DNA of 6,416 bases from Desulfovibrio sp. GTDB lineage: Bacteria > Desulfobacterota > Desulfovibrionia > Desulfovibrionales > Desulfovibrionaceae. Position numbers and translations under genes: made by a program. Location of the stretch: NCBI GenBank assembly GCA_031281815.1, contig JAITEY010000088.1, forward strand, positions 1 to 6,416. Reading direction: 5' to 3'. The notes under the pieces were generated by a model that made no database searches, was not told where the DNA came from, and saw nothing but the letters and a program-made list of their open reading frames with translations. This document shows positions 6,389-6,416 of this stretch, in pieces; the first letter of the stretch is position 1, and every line of letters begins with the position of its first letter.

Positions 6389-6416
6389 ATGACCCGCAAA
6401 CCCGCATGAATACTCG

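Larger units (their letters stand above)
6340..6414 (+). repeat. Direct repeat ATGAATACT, two copies
   Basis: ATGAATACT occurs at 6340-6348 and again at 6406-6414, 66 bp apart. Each copy follows an AATTAGCGTATAC copy, with starts 26 and 30 bp apart respectively. The pair of motifs therefore recurs in the same order as a loose unit of about 62-66 bp. The series may continue beyond the right edge. Confidence 0.45.
6153..6416. other. Non-coding region upstream of the PKS
   Basis: No convincing gene is present here. The stretch from about 6260 to 6416 is visibly AT-richer than the PKS gene and holds the palindromes, hairpin and direct repeats listed separately. The first plus-strand ATG after the palindromes (6389) reaches a TGA within seven codons; another at 6406 is open at the window edge and cannot be judged. 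A divergent gene starting beyond 6416 is possible. Confidence 0.6.

Noticed and set aside
6307..6416. CRISPR array.
   Set aside because: Only two copies of short motifs are present, with unequal spacing and partly related sequence between them. Repeats of about 28-36 bp with unique spacers are absent.

Overview
The window is almost filled by one very large minus-strand gene, which enters at position 6152 and runs off the left edge at position 1 without an in-frame stop (2,050 complete codons plus two bases). It encodes the N-terminal part of a highly reducing type I polyketide synthase (PKS). Domain order is ketosynthase (KS), acyltransferase (AT), dehydratase (DH), a methyltransferase-like domain that has lost its SAM motif (pseudo-MT), a structural ketoreductase half (pseudo-KR), and the start of an enoylreductase (ER). 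The rest of the ER, and by family precedent a catalytic KR and an acyl carrier protein (ACP), should lie beyond the left edge. KS, AT and DH keep all catalytic residues, so the product is expected to be a largely reduced acyl chain of the fatty-acid or lipid type.

Layout, right to left as transcribed: 6416-6153 is an AT-richer non-coding upstream region. It holds two related operator-like palindromes 62 bp apart, an imperfect hairpin between them, and a weak candidate promoter. The gene then runs KS (6134-4863), KS-AT linker, AT (4544-3633), DH (3464-2598), pseudo-MT (2387-1413), a low-complexity linker, pseudo-KR (1253-438) and partial ER (410-1). The pseudo-KR is interrupted by a low-complexity insertion with degenerate 19-24-residue repeats.

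The gene is GC-rich with strong GC bias at third codon positions, which produces many long open frames on the opposite strand that have no independent support. Composition and domain layout fit a GC-rich Gram-negative bacterium. A Desulfovibrio-like or other deltaproteobacterial source is only a guess. No mobile element, RNA gene or CRISPR array was seen. The gene stands at the 5' end of its transcript with its own upstream region, so it may head a biosynthetic operon continuing to the left.
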